Source: Tenericutes bacterium RIFOXYA12_FULL_35_10 (GTDB lineage Bacteria > Bacillota_I > Bacilli_A > Acholeplasmatales > Acholeplasmataceae). Taken from it: a DNA stretch of 64,000 nt. Made by a program: the position numbers and the translations under genes. The notes beneath the pieces are model-generated. The model saw only the letters and a program-made list of their open reading frames with translations. It ran no database searches and was not told the origin of the DNA. Where the stretch lies: assembly GCA_001830045.1 (NCBI GenBank), contig MIDA01000105.1:24487-88486 (forward strand). The letters run 5' to 3'. Below are positions 20,539 through 30,487 of the stretch, one piece after another (position 1 is the first letter of the stretch; every line of letters begins with the position of its first letter).

Positions 20539-22318
20539 AGATAACACTCGTGAACGTAGTGATAAAGAAGTGATTCGTCGTTTGTTAACGTACGGAAAGC
20601 CTTATAAACGTGAATTTTTCTGGATTGTCGTCATGATGATTGTATCCTTAGGGATTCAGCTACTTCCACCACTTCTGATCGGTTTAACCGTTGATACGGT
20701 GGGTAATGATGCACTCTCAAGACCTGAGAAAATTGAATTCATTATTTTCTTATCTATCTTTTTCATCATCGTTTTAGTTATTGGTAACGTTGTAGGATAC
20801 TTACAAGGGATCATGCTTCAAAAAGTAGGTCAAAAGACAGTTGTCTCACTTCGTGATGAAGTATTCAATCACATTGAACATCTCTCGATTGGACAGATCA
20901 ACCAAGTTCCTGTTGGTAAATTAGTCACCAGAGTGATTAATGATACCAATACGATCAGTGAAATGTATACCAATGTTGCAGTTAACTTGATTCGAAATGT
21001 GCTTTATTTATTTGCTATATTGATTGTCATCTTTATCATTAACTGGAAGATTTCACTCTTTGTAGTGACGGTTGTACCACTTGTTTTCTTAGCAACCATG
21101 ATTTTTAGAAAGTATTCAAGAACATCTTATCGTAAGGTGAGACAAAACGTTTCTGAAGTGAATGCATTTCTATCTGAAAATTTATCAGGTATGAAGGTGA
21201 CACAAATCTTTAACCAAGAAGATAAAAAACGTTCTGAGTTTAAAAATCATAGCGTGAAATTAAGAAACAGCTACTTACAAGAAATTTTAGTCTTCGGTAT
21301 ATATCGTCCAGTCGTCTACCTCTTTTCAATGGTTGGACTGCTCTTGGTTTTATATATCGGTTATCAAGAAGTTTTAGCAGGCGTCATTACTGCAGGTATT
21401 CTCTATGCTTACTATGCATACGTCGGTGATTTCTTTGAACCGATTCAGCAACTTGCTGAACAGTTTAATACACTTCAAAATGCATTTGCATCTGCTGAAA
21501 AAGTATTTGACGTCCTAGATACGAAACCAGAGATCACAGATGATCCAGAAGCTATGGATATGACATCGTTTTCAGGTCGAATCGAATTTAAGGATGTTTG
21601 GTTTTCTTACTTACCCGATGAATGGGTTTTAAAAGGTGTATCATTTAGTGTCAATCCAGGTGATACCGTGGCCTTTGTAGGTGCAACCGGTTCAGGTAAA
21701 ACAACGATCTTAGGATTGATTGTCAGAAATTATGAAATCCAAAAAGGTCAAATTTTAATTGATGGTATCGATATTAAAAAGATTACAAGATCCTCCTTAA
21801 GACGTTTTATTGGTCAAATGCTACAAGATGTCTTCTTATTCTCTGGAACAATTTTAGAAAACATTACACTTCGTGATGAGTCGATTACGCAAGAAGAAGT
21901 GAAGAGTGCTTCTGAATATGTTGGAGCGAACACATTTATTGAAACATTACCAGATAGTTACAATCACGTCGTCTTAGAAAGAGGAAATAACTTCTCAGCA
22001 GGACAACGTCAGCTCATCAGTTTTGCAAGAGCGCTTGTTTATAAACCAAGTCTTATGATCTTAGATGAAGCAACCGCGAATATCGATAGTGAAACTGAAG
22101 GTTTGATTCAAGAGTCTTTAGAAAAGATGATGAATATCTCTACGATGCTCATCGTTGCCCATCGATTATCCACCATTCAGCATGCCGATAAAATCATCGT
22201 CATGCAAAAAGGTGAAATCAAAGAAAGTGGAAATCATCAGGAATTACTTAAACTTGGTGGTTTATACTATAACCTCTATCAATTACAGTATGAAGAGAAG
22301 GAAGCGAATCCAGCATAG
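20525..22318 (+). CDS. ABC exporter half-transporter, subunit 2
   Basis: GATGSGKTT Walker A, FSAGQRQLISFARAL, LDEATANIDSETE; GTG 20525 spaced from AAGGAGG. Confidence 0.92.
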   Translation: MKDFKDNTRERSDKEVIRRLLTYGKPYKREFFWIVVMMIVSLGIQLLPPLLIGLTVDTVGNDALSRPEKIEFIIFLSIFFIIVLVIGNVVGYLQGIMLQKVGQKTVVSLRDEVFNHIEHLSIGQINQVPVGKLVTRVINDTNTISEMYTNVAVNLIRNVLYLFAILIVIFIINWKISLFVVTVVPLVFLATMIFRKYSRTSYRKVRQNVSEVNAFLSENLSGMKVTQIFNQEDKKRSEFKNHSVKLRNSYLQEILVFGIYRPVVYLFSMVGLLLVLYIGYQEVLAGVITAGILYAYYAYVGDFFEPIQQLAEQFNTLQNAFASAEKVFDVLDTKPEITDDPEAMDMTSFSGRIEFKDVWFSYLPDEWVLKGVSFSVNPGDTVAFVGATGSGKTTILGLIVRNYEIQKGQILIDGIDIKKITRSSLRRFIGQMLQDVFLFSGTILENITLRDESITQEEVKSASEYVGANTFIETLPDSYNHVVLERGNNFSAGQRQLISFARALVYKPSLMILDEATANIDSETEGLIQESLEKMMNISTMLIVAHRLSTIQHADKIIVMQKGEIKESGNHQELLKLGGLYYNLYQLQYEEKEANPA

Positions 22319-22337
22319 CTGGTCGCTTCTTTTTCTT
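22302..22337 (+). terminator. rho-independent terminator
   Basis: GAAGCGA...TCGCTTCTTTTTC. Confidence 0.7.
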
Positions 22338-22390
22338 CGTGACTTTTAAGAGGTAAACAGTTACAATAGTACTGAAAGGACGTGATTTTT

Positions 22391-23389
22391 ATGTTTCAAG
22401 CAAATCCAGCACGTTACGACAAAATGATTTTTAGACGTGCGGGTAAAACGGGTTTAAAACTTCCTGTCTTATCCTTTGGCTTATGGCAAAACTTTGGTGC
22501 TGATAATGATTATGAGACCTGTAAAGCGATGATTTATCAAGCATTTAACAACGGTATTATTCATTTTGACTTAGCAAATAACTACGGACCTCCCGCAGGA
22601 TTCGCAGAAAGTATGTTTGGTCGTATTTTAGATGATGGTTTAAGAGCTTACCGTGATGAACTTATTATTTCTACAAAAGCGGGTTACTATATGTGGCCAG
22701 GTCCTTATGGTGATTTTGGTTCAAGAAAGTATTTAATGGCATCTTTAGACCAATCTTTAAAAAGAATGGGTTTAGATTATGTTGATATTTTTTATCATCA
22801 CCGTTTTGATGATGGTACAGACCTTTATGAAACGATGCTTGCCTTGAGGGATATCGTTTTACAAGGTAAAGCGATTTATGTAGGACTTTCAAATTATAAC
22901 AGTGAACAACTTAAGAGAGCACATCACATCTTAGATGAACTTCATGTACCTTATGTGATTACTCAGCCTTCTTATAGCATGTTAAACCGCTGGATTGAAA
23001 GAGATGGATTACTTGATACACAAGATAAACTCGGTGTGGGAACGATTTGTTTTTCAGCGCTTGCACAAGGTAAGTTAACGAATAAATATATCACGGGTAT
23101 TCCAGAAGATTCAAGAGCTAAAAAAGCGCATTCGATGTGGTTAAAAGAAAAAGATATTACACCTGCACTTCAATCTATGTTAAAAGAACTAGATGCTGTT
23201 GCTAAAAAAAGAGGTCAATCAATTGCACAGATGGCACTTGCATGGGTACTCAGAAATCCGAAGATGACATCAACATTAATCTCAACTTCAAAAATCGAAC
23301 AATTAGATGAAAACTTAAAAACATTAGACAATCTTTCATTTACTGAAGAAGAAATCAAAGAAATCGATCTAATCTTAAGTCATTTCTAG
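22391..23389 (+). CDS. aldo/keto reductase (YghZ/L-glyceraldehyde 3-phosphate reductase-like)
   Basis: ANPARYDKMIFRRAGKTGLKLPVLSFGLWQNFG, DLANNYGPPAGFAE, KAGYYMWPGPYGDFGSRKYL, QPSYSMLNRW. Confidence 0.92.
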   Translation: MFQANPARYDKMIFRRAGKTGLKLPVLSFGLWQNFGADNDYETCKAMIYQAFNNGIIHFDLANNYGPPAGFAESMFGRILDDGLRAYRDELIISTKAGYYMWPGPYGDFGSRKYLMASLDQSLKRMGLDYVDIFYHHRFDDGTDLYETMLALRDIVLQGKAIYVGLSNYNSEQLKRAHHILDELHVPYVITQPSYSMLNRWIERDGLLDTQDKLGVGTICFSALAQGKLTNKYITGIPEDSRAKKAHSMWLKEKDITPALQSMLKELDAVAKKRGQSIAQMALAWVLRNPKMTSTLISTSKIEQLDENLKTLDNLSFTEEEIKEIDLILSHF

Positions 23390-23414
23390 TCCAACACATG
23401 TTGGACTTTTTCTT
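23388..23414 (+). terminator. rho-independent terminator
   Basis: AGTCCAACA ca TGTTGGACTTTTTC. Confidence 0.85.
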
Positions 23415-23420
23415 TATCTA

Positions 23421-23449
23421 TTGACGTATATAAAAAAGCATGCTATACT
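23421..23449 (+). promoter_or_regulatory. sigma-A type promoter of the ZIP-dtxR operon
   Basis: TTGACG (23421-23426), 17-bp spacer, TATACT (23444-23449). Confidence 0.75.
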
Positions 23450-23459
23450 TAAACCGAAA

Positions 23460-23475
23460 TTAAGGCATGCCTTAA
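23460..23475. promoter_or_regulatory. putative DtxR/MntR-family operator
   Basis: Perfect 16-bp palindrome TTAAGGCATGCCTTAA just downstream of the -10, ahead of a ZIP transporter and a DtxR-family regulator. Confidence 0.65.
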
Positions 23476-23491
23476 AAAAGGAGTAGATTCT

Positions 23492-24316
23492 ATGCTGACA
23501 TGGTTTATGGGATTAGAGGTTTGGGTACAGGCATTGATCGGAACATTATTTACATGGGGACTTACCGCACTCGGTGCTTCGCTTGTATTTTTGTTTAAAA
23601 ATATTGAACGTAACGTATTTAATTTAATGTTAGGATTTGCATCTGGTGTGATGATAGCAGCAAGCTTTTGGAGTTTACTAGCTCCAGCCATTGATATGGC
23701 CAATGAACAAGGTGCTATCTCATGGTTTGTCGTTGCAGTTGGTTTTGCATTAGGTGGTATTTTCTTATACCTAGCAGATAAAATTGTACCTCACATGCAT
23801 TTTGGATTTAATCATGATCGTGAAGGATTACCCACAAAGTTAAAAAGAAATATATTACTTGTTTTTTCAATTACACTGCATAACATTCCAGAAGGTTTAG
23901 CAGTTGGTGTTGCTTTTGGTGCCATTCAATACATGTCTGGTGATTTAACTGCAGCAACCCTTTCTGCGATTGGACTTGCGATTGGGATTGGGATTCAAAA
24001 CTTCCCTGAAGGTGCTGCAGTATCCATTCCTTTAAGACAAGAAGGGGTATCACGTACAAAAGCTTTTATTTATGGCCAAGCATCAGGCTTAGTAGAACCT
24101 GTTTCAGCCATTTTAGGAGCTATCTTAGTGACCTATGTTTCAGTCATTTTGCCTTACGCACTCGCATTTGCTGCAGGTGCGATGATTTATGTCGTTGTTG
24201 AAGAGTTGATTCCTGAAGCACAGCAAAAACAGACACCCAAAGGTGCGCATTACGCCACGTTTGGTGTTATGGTTGGTTTTATTGTAATGATGATCTTAGA
24301 TGTTGCCTTAGGCTAA
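23492..24316 (+). CDS. ZIP family metal transporter
   Basis: HNIPEGLAVGVAFG, GIGIQNFPEGAAVSIPLR, EPVSAILGA: canonical ZIP TM4/TM5 motifs. Confidence 0.93.
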   Translation: MLTWFMGLEVWVQALIGTLFTWGLTALGASLVFLFKNIERNVFNLMLGFASGVMIAASFWSLLAPAIDMANEQGAISWFVVAVGFALGGIFLYLADKIVPHMHFGFNHDREGLPTKLKRNILLVFSITLHNIPEGLAVGVAFGAIQYMSGDLTAATLSAIGLAIGIGIQNFPEGAAVSIPLRQEGVSRTKAFIYGQASGLVEPVSAILGAILVTYVSVILPYALAFAAGAMIYVVVEELIPEAQQKQTPKGAHYATFGVMVGFIVMMILDVALG

Positions 24317-24332
24317 TAAGAGGAGATTAAGG

Positions 24333-24986
24333 ATGAATAGAGCGGAAGAGGATTATATAAAAACGATCTACGAATTAACAATTGAAAAAAAACAAGAGAT
24401 GATTAAGTCGAATGAGATTGCTGATCGTTTTGGGTTTACCGACCAAAGTGTGAACGAAATGATCAAAAAATTAGAGAAAAAACATCTCGTTTCATTTGTT
24501 CCTTATAAAGGGATTTCTTTAACCAAGAAGGGAAAAGATGTTGCGATTCGTATGATTCGTGCTCACCGGATTTGGGAAGTATTTTTAACAGAAAAATTAG
24601 GTTTTTCATGGGAAAATGTGCATGAAGATGCTGAGATGTTAGAACATGCAACAAGTTCTGAAGTACTCGAGAAACTCTATCATTTTTTAGGTGAGCCTAA
24701 ATATTGTCAACATGGTAACCCAATCCCCAATATCAAAGGTAAAATGGAAGATGCAATTTCTTTATCACTTGACCATTTAGAAGTAGGTCAAACATTCGAA
24801 TTATTAAGAGTGATTGATCATAAAGATTTACTGATCTATCTCAACACACAACATATAAAACTTCATGACCAATTTAAAATTATTGAAAAAGATGCGTTTA
24901 ATGGATTGATGAAGGTTTTATGTCAAGGTGTTGAAAAAACGATCACCATCAAAACAGCTAAAATGTTATTTGGTAAATTGATTTAA
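24333..24986 (+). CDS. DtxR/MntR-family metal-dependent transcriptional regulator
   Basis: NRAEEDYIKTIYEL...SNEIADRFGFTDQSVNEMIKKLEKKHLVSFVPYKGISLTKKGKDVAIRMIRAHRIWEVFL; EDAEMLEHATS metal-binding domain. Confidence 0.93.
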   Translation: MNRAEEDYIKTIYELTIEKKQEMIKSNEIADRFGFTDQSVNEMIKKLEKKHLVSFVPYKGISLTKKGKDVAIRMIRAHRIWEVFLTEKLGFSWENVHEDAEMLEHATSSEVLEKLYHFLGEPKYCQHGNPIPNIKGKMEDAISLSLDHLEVGQTFELLRVIDHKDLLIYLNTQHIKLHDQFKIIEKDAFNGLMKVLCQGVEKTITIKTAKMLFGKLI

Positions 24987-25027
24987 GTATAAAATGATTG
25001 AATGAAATTTTGAAAGGGGGCTAAGAC

Positions 25028-26350
25028 ATGCTAAAAGAATTTTTACAAGGGCAGGATATAAAGATATTAAAAGAATTTTTAGATGATATCCATGCACATG
25101 ACTTAGCAGATATGTTTTTAGAACTAACTCAAGAAGAAAAAGATAAAGTCTATCAACTCTTGTCCAGTGAGAAACTTGCTGAGCTAGTTTCTTATCTTGA
25201 AGTTGAAGAAGCAGCAGAAGTCTTATCTGATTTTGATGTTGAAAAGCAGGTTGAACTGGTCGAAATGATGGAACCAGATGATGCTGCTGATATCATTTTG
25301 GAGTTAGATGAAGATGAACAAGAAGAACTTCTAGAAAACTTAGATGAAGATTCTGAAATTAAAGAATTAATTCAATACGATGATGATGAGACAGGTTCTG
25401 CGATGACGAACCTTTTTGTTGCTGTTTTACCAGATATGGATGTTAAGCAAGCAACAAAAAAAGTCATCAAAGAAGCAGATGAAGTTGAATCAATTAATAC
25501 CATCTTCGTTGCTGATGAACAAAATCATTATGTTGGTGCAGTTGAGTTAAAGTCTTTGTTAAAGGCTAAAACACCACTAGAAATCAAAGAATTAATCGTT
25601 GATTATCCCGTATCCTATGCGAAAGATTCCATTACAAAAACGGTTCAAGCCATTCGGAATTATGGGATTTACGAAATGCCAGTTTTAAATGAAAAAAACG
25701 AGTTGCTCGGAATGATTACGTTAGATGATGCACTTGATATTTATCAAGAAGAAGCTCAAGAAGACTATGAACGTTTATCTGCACTACCTGATACTGAAGA
25801 GCATAAAAACGCATTTTTAACTGCGCTTCATCGTCTACCATGGTTACTTTCACTACTTATCATTTCATTTCCAATCGCACTTGTTACAAGACAATTTGAA
25901 CATGTACTTGCCACAGTTGCTATTCTTGTTGTTTTCCAACCACTTATTTTAGACTCTGCGGGGAATGTTGCAACGCAAACACTTGCTGTTACACTTCGTA
26001 TGTTATCTTCTGAAGAAAAAGGTATGGGAGTCAATGCATGGAGAGAAATATTAACCGGTGTGATTAATGGTCTCGTGATTGGTGCAATAGCCTTCATTAT
26101 GACGTTCATTTTTGCAAAAGTGAACCCATCACTGACGACAGATCCCATTTTAATTAGCTTTGTTGTAGGACTATCTTTATGGTTAACTGTCATCATGGCA
26201 CCCGTTGTTGCGCTACTCATACCGGTGACACTTAATCTCCTAAAAATTGACCCTGCTGTCGCATCAGGTCCTTTTATTACGACATTAATCGACGTTGCTG
26301 CTTTATTTATCTATTTCGGTTTAGCAACCTTTATGTTAGGGGGGATATAA
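25028..26350 (+). CDS. mgtE: MgtE-family magnesium transporter, copy 1
   Basis: MgtE N domain, CBS pair, and membrane domain PLILDSAGNVATQTLAVTLR. Confidence 0.94.
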   Translation: MLKEFLQGQDIKILKEFLDDIHAHDLADMFLELTQEEKDKVYQLLSSEKLAELVSYLEVEEAAEVLSDFDVEKQVELVEMMEPDDAADIILELDEDEQEELLENLDEDSEIKELIQYDDDETGSAMTNLFVAVLPDMDVKQATKKVIKEADEVESINTIFVADEQNHYVGAVELKSLLKAKTPLEIKELIVDYPVSYAKDSITKTVQAIRNYGIYEMPVLNEKNELLGMITLDDALDIYQEEAQEDYERLSALPDTEEHKNAFLTALHRLPWLLSLLIISFPIALVTRQFEHVLATVAILVVFQPLILDSAGNVATQTLAVTLRMLSSEEKGMGVNAWREILTGVINGLVIGAIAFIMTFIFAKVNPSLTTDPILISFVVGLSLWLTVIMAPVVALLIPVTLNLLKIDPAVASGPFITTLIDVAALFIYFGLATFMLGGI

Positions 26351-27690
26351 TGCTTAGAAAAGTGAATTTTAAACATAGTGATGAACAACTAAAAAAAGAA
26401 ATTAAGCCAATCTTAGCCTATGATATCGCGCAATCCTATCATGAACTTGATGAAATGGAAAAAAAGAGATTGCTTCATGTTATCGGGTTAGATAAACTAA
26501 CGGATATGTTTGTTGAACTGGATGTCGATGATCAACTCGATGTCTTATCTCATTTAGAAGAAGTTAGAAAAAAATCGTTATTTAGAAATATGGAATCAGA
26601 TGATTTAAAAGAATTCATTGAAGATATTGATGAAGAATTAAGACCTGATATGTTTGCACTATTCTCAAAGGTTAAAGCTAAAACAATCTCTCTTTTATTA
26701 ACCTATGAGGAGGATACAGCAGCATCCATTATGTCCACCGATTTTATGGTGGTTTCAGTTAATGACACAATCAAAGAAGCGACCGATCACGTCATTAAAG
26801 AATCCAGAGATCAAGACTATATTGATACCATCTTTGTAGTTGATGATGACAAACGTATCGTTGGTCTCATTGATTTAAAAGATTTGATTAGAGCACGCAG
26901 TAATTCTAGTTTATCGAAAATCATGTTTGAAGATTTCCAATTTGTATATCAAGAAGAAACCATTGAAAAAGCAATTCAAACGGTTGTTGATTACGACAGA
27001 AATGTGATTCCAGTTTTGGATTCTGATGATCATGTTATTGGGATTGTTACTGCGGATGATATCTTTGATGAAGTGTTTGAAACGGTAGAATCAGATTACC
27101 AAAAAATGGCTTTATTATCGGATCATGAATCCTCATCATCCGCATGGATCAGATCAAAACAACGCCTACCATGGTTAATGATTGCTGTTGTGTTAAATCT
27201 TTTAATCGCAAGTTTTCTTTCCATTTTTGAAGCGACATTAGCAGAAGTAACTGCGATCGTTTTATTCCAACCACTGATTTTAGGGATGGCAGGTAACATC
27301 GGAACACAAGCACTTGCTGTTACGATTTTAGGCATTCATAAAAATGAGTTTGACGGTAAAAATATTCCTAAAAACCATGTATTTAAAGAAATGATGATTG
27401 GGTTATTCAACAGTTTATTACTCGGGGTTGCTGCATTTATTTTCGTTACAGCATTCCTATCCTTTTTTCCGACACAAGACAGTCAACTCCCCTATCAAAT
27501 GGGAATCGTCGTCTTTATTGCAGTTTCATTATCGATGTTTGTTTCAGCATTAATGGGTGTCTTTGTCCCCATGATTTTACATCGTTATGATCAAGATCCA
27601 TCTACTGCATCAGGTCCTATTATGACAACCATTAACGATTTAGTTGCATTAGTGATTTATTTTGGTCTAGCAACACTCGCCTTTTTATGA
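26350..27690 (+). CDS. MgtE-family magnesium transporter, copy 2
   Basis: Same architecture (PLILGMAGNIGTQALAVTILG); start codon overlaps the stop of copy 1 (TAATG). Confidence 0.93.
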   Translation: MLRKVNFKHSDEQLKKEIKPILAYDIAQSYHELDEMEKKRLLHVIGLDKLTDMFVELDVDDQLDVLSHLEEVRKKSLFRNMESDDLKEFIEDIDEELRPDMFALFSKVKAKTISLLLTYEEDTAASIMSTDFMVVSVNDTIKEATDHVIKESRDQDYIDTIFVVDDDKRIVGLIDLKDLIRARSNSSLSKIMFEDFQFVYQEETIEKAIQTVVDYDRNVIPVLDSDDHVIGIVTADDIFDEVFETVESDYQKMALLSDHESSSSAWIRSKQRLPWLMIAVVLNLLIASFLSIFEATLAEVTAIVLFQPLILGMAGNIGTQALAVTILGIHKNEFDGKNIPKNHVFKEMMIGLFNSLLLGVAAFIFVTAFLSFFPTQDSQLPYQMGIVVFIAVSLSMFVSALMGVFVPMILHRYDQDPSTASGPIMTTINDLVALVIYFGLATLAFL

Positions 27691-27764
27691 GATATTGTGT
27701 GATTTCAAGTCACATGATAGGTAACATGTTATAATTTAATTAAATGAAGAAACGAGGTCAATGT

Positions 27765-29255
27765 ATGGAAAACTATATCAAGATATACGAAGATTACCGC
27801 AAGAAAATTAAAGCTTACCACTATTTTGGGTGGCTTATGAGCTGGGACCAAGAAACGGAAGCTCCAGATGCATCAATTGAATATCGCACAAAACAATACC
27901 AGGTGATGGCTGAAGAAATGTATAAGATTGAATCTGCTCCTGAGTATTTAGAAGCGATTGATAAACTCTATGAAAACCTTGATCAGATTCAAGATACTGA
28001 TTTTAAGACTGAAATTAAACATGCATATAAAGGATTACGTGCGATTAAGCTAGTTCCTAAAGATGAACTTATTGAACACCAAGTGTTAATTTCACAAGCT
28101 TCTCATATTTGGGCAAAAGCGAAAAACAACAATGACTTTGAAGCGTTCCGCCCAACATTGGAAAAGATTGTTGAATTTAAGAGAAACTATGTCAAATATC
28201 TAGAAACACCAGAACTCAAAGGTTACGATATTTTATTAGATGATTTTGAAGAAGGTTTTACGGTTAAAGAATATGATGCTTTCTTTAATAAACTAAAAGA
28301 AGATTTAGTTCCTTTTGTTAAAGAAGTGACATCGAGAAAACCTAAGTTTTCACGTAAATTAACCAAAGGTGTATTCCCAAGAGAAAAACAAATCAAGTTT
28401 AATCATTATTTAATTGATGTATTTGGTTATGATCGCACAAGAGGTTTACTTAAAGAAAGTGCACACCCCTTTACATCTGGTGTGAGTTCAACCGATACCC
28501 GTATTACGACACATTATTATGAAGATAATTTAACATCAGCTATTTTTTCCACGATTCATGAAATGGGTCATGCCATTTATGAAATTCAAAATGATCCTAA
28601 ATATGATGATACATTCTTACATGGTGGAACCAGCTTAGGTATCCATGAATCACAATCAAGAATGTATGAAAATATGCTTGGTCGTTCATTATCGTTTTGG
28701 AAAGTACACTATCCAAAACTTGTCGAGATTTTCCCTAAAGAACTTAAAGGTGTCACAGTTGAAGAATTCCATCAATTTATTAACCGCTCTGAACGTTCTT
28801 TAATTCGCGTTGAAGCTGATGAACTTACATATGCACTTCATGTTATGGTTCGTTATGAACTTGAAAAAGGTTTAATTTCAGGTAAGATTAAAGTCAAGGA
28901 TCTTCCTAAGAAATGGAATCGCATGATGTATGAATATGTGGGTGTTCGTCCAAAGACCGATAAAGAAGGTGTCTTACAAGATGTTCACTGGTCTGGTGGT
29001 ATGTTAGGCTACTTCTCAACCTATGCACTTGGTTCAGCCTATGCAGCACAAATTTATAACGCAATGAATAAAGATTTAAATATTGAACAAGAACTTGAAA
29101 ACAACAACATTAAAGCGATTAATGCATGGGTGAAAGAAAAGATTCATAAGTTTGCATCTTCGAAATCACCTAAGGAATTGATGTTGATTGCAACTCAAGA
29201 ACCATTCAATCCACAATATTATGTCGACTATTTAAAAAATAAGTTTCAAAACTAA
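27765..29255 (+). CDS. M32 family carboxypeptidase
   Basis: HPFTSGVSSTDTRITTHY, HEMGHAIYE zinc motif, GIHESQSRMYENMLGRS, RVEADELTYALHVMVRYE. Confidence 0.95.
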   Translation: MENYIKIYEDYRKKIKAYHYFGWLMSWDQETEAPDASIEYRTKQYQVMAEEMYKIESAPEYLEAIDKLYENLDQIQDTDFKTEIKHAYKGLRAIKLVPKDELIEHQVLISQASHIWAKAKNNNDFEAFRPTLEKIVEFKRNYVKYLETPELKGYDILLDDFEEGFTVKEYDAFFNKLKEDLVPFVKEVTSRKPKFSRKLTKGVFPREKQIKFNHYLIDVFGYDRTRGLLKESAHPFTSGVSSTDTRITTHYYEDNLTSAIFSTIHEMGHAIYEIQNDPKYDDTFLHGGTSLGIHESQSRMYENMLGRSLSFWKVHYPKLVEIFPKELKGVTVEEFHQFINRSERSLIRVEADELTYALHVMVRYELEKGLISGKIKVKDLPKKWNRMMYEYVGVRPKTDKEGVLQDVHWSGGMLGYFSTYALGSAYAAQIYNAMNKDLNIEQELENNNIKAINAWVKEKIHKFASSKSPKELMLIATQEPFNPQYYVDYLKNKFQN

Positions 29256-29272
29256 AGGAATGTGACATTAAA

Positions 29273-30487
29273 ATGCTTTCTATTCGTTCTCTTTACCAGG
29301 TTGGACATGGTCCATCAAGTTCACACACGATGGGGCCAGCAAAGGCATCAGGGATTGTTAAACAGGCGTGTCCATCATGTGATCGTTTCGAGATTATGCT
29401 TTATAACTCACTCGCATTAACTGGTAGAGGGCATTTAACCGAAGAAGCGATCAAAGAGTCATTGGGAGAAACTCCCGTGACTTTTTTGACGTCATTAGAT
29501 TTAACAAAGCATCCGAATACACTGATCATTAAAGGTTACGAAAACGATCAGTTAATGATTGAAAAAGAAGTCAATAGTACTGGTGGAGGTCGTATTGTTT
29601 TTGTGGGCGATGACTCTACTGAAAAACATATTTATCCGCACAAGACATTTAAAGAAATTAAAAAATATTGTAAGAGTAAACATATGGCACTTCATGATTA
29701 TGTCTATGAAGTTGAAGGTGAAGAGATTAAAGTCTTTTTAGAAGAGATTTGGGAAGCGATGAAATCATCGATTATTAGAGGGATTGCTACACATGGTGTT
29801 CTACCAGGACCTTTAAAGATGAAAAGAAAAGCACCAGAACTTTATAGTAAGCTAAAAGCAACCGATGTCCCTGAACTTGTTGAAAATAGATTAGTCGCAA
29901 GCTATGCATTCGCGGTATCTGAAGAAAATGCGGGTGGGGGTATGATTGTGACAGCACCAACGTGTGGTGCATGTGGTGTTTTACCTGCTGTTTTATACTA
30001 CATGCACGAAAAACATCATTTTATCTCGAAGGAAAGAATCATTAATGGGTTAGCGGTTGCTGGTTTAATCGGAAATATCATTAAACATAACGCATCCATC
30101 TCTGGTGCAGTTGCAGGATGTCAGGCAGAAGTGGGAAGTGCATGTTCGATGGCTGCTGCAGCACACGCAACACTCTTTAATCTTTCCATGGATCAAATTG
30201 AATATGCTGCAGAGATTGCCATGGAACATCACTTAGGATTAACCTGTGATCCCGTGAACGGCTACGTTCAAATTCCATGTATCGAAAGAAATGCAGTTGC
30301 AGCACTTCGCGCCATTGATGCATGTGGTTTAGCTTACTTTTTAACCGATTCAAGAAAGATCTCATTTGATATGGTTGTACAAACGATGTATCAAACAGGA
30401 CTTGATATGCATCAGTCCTATAAAGAGACTTCGCAAGGTGGTTTAGCATATTACTTCAAGGAGGAAGACGATGTTAACTGTTGGTAG
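29273..30487 (+). CDS. sdaA: L-serine ammonia-lyase (single chain, iron-sulfur dependent)
   Basis: SLYQVGHGPSSSHTMGPAKA; APTCGACGVLPAVL, GAVAGCQAEVGSACSMAAAA, IPCIERNAVAA. Confidence 0.92.
   Translation: MLSIRSLYQVGHGPSSSHTMGPAKASGIVKQACPSCDRFEIMLYNSLALTGRGHLTEEAIKESLGETPVTFLTSLDLTKHPNTLIIKGYENDQLMIEKEVNSTGGGRIVFVGDDSTEKHIYPHKTFKEIKKYCKSKHMALHDYVYEVEGEEIKVFLEEIWEAMKSSIIRGIATHGVLPGPLKMKRKAPELYSKLKATDVPELVENRLVASYAFAVSEENAGGGMIVTAPTCGACGVLPAVLYYMHEKHHFISKERIINGLAVAGLIGNIIKHNASISGAVAGCQAEVGSACSMAAAAHATLFNLSMDQIEYAAEIAMEHHLGLTCDPVNGYVQIPCIERNAVAALRAIDACGLAYFLTDSRKISFDMVVQTMYQTGLDMHQSYKETSQGGLAYYFKEEDDVNCW

Noticed and set aside
25828-26220. 130-aa minus-strand ORF antisense to mgtE
   Set aside because: Lies fully inside a clear MgtE reading frame and has no recognisable motif; mirror of a conserved coding region.
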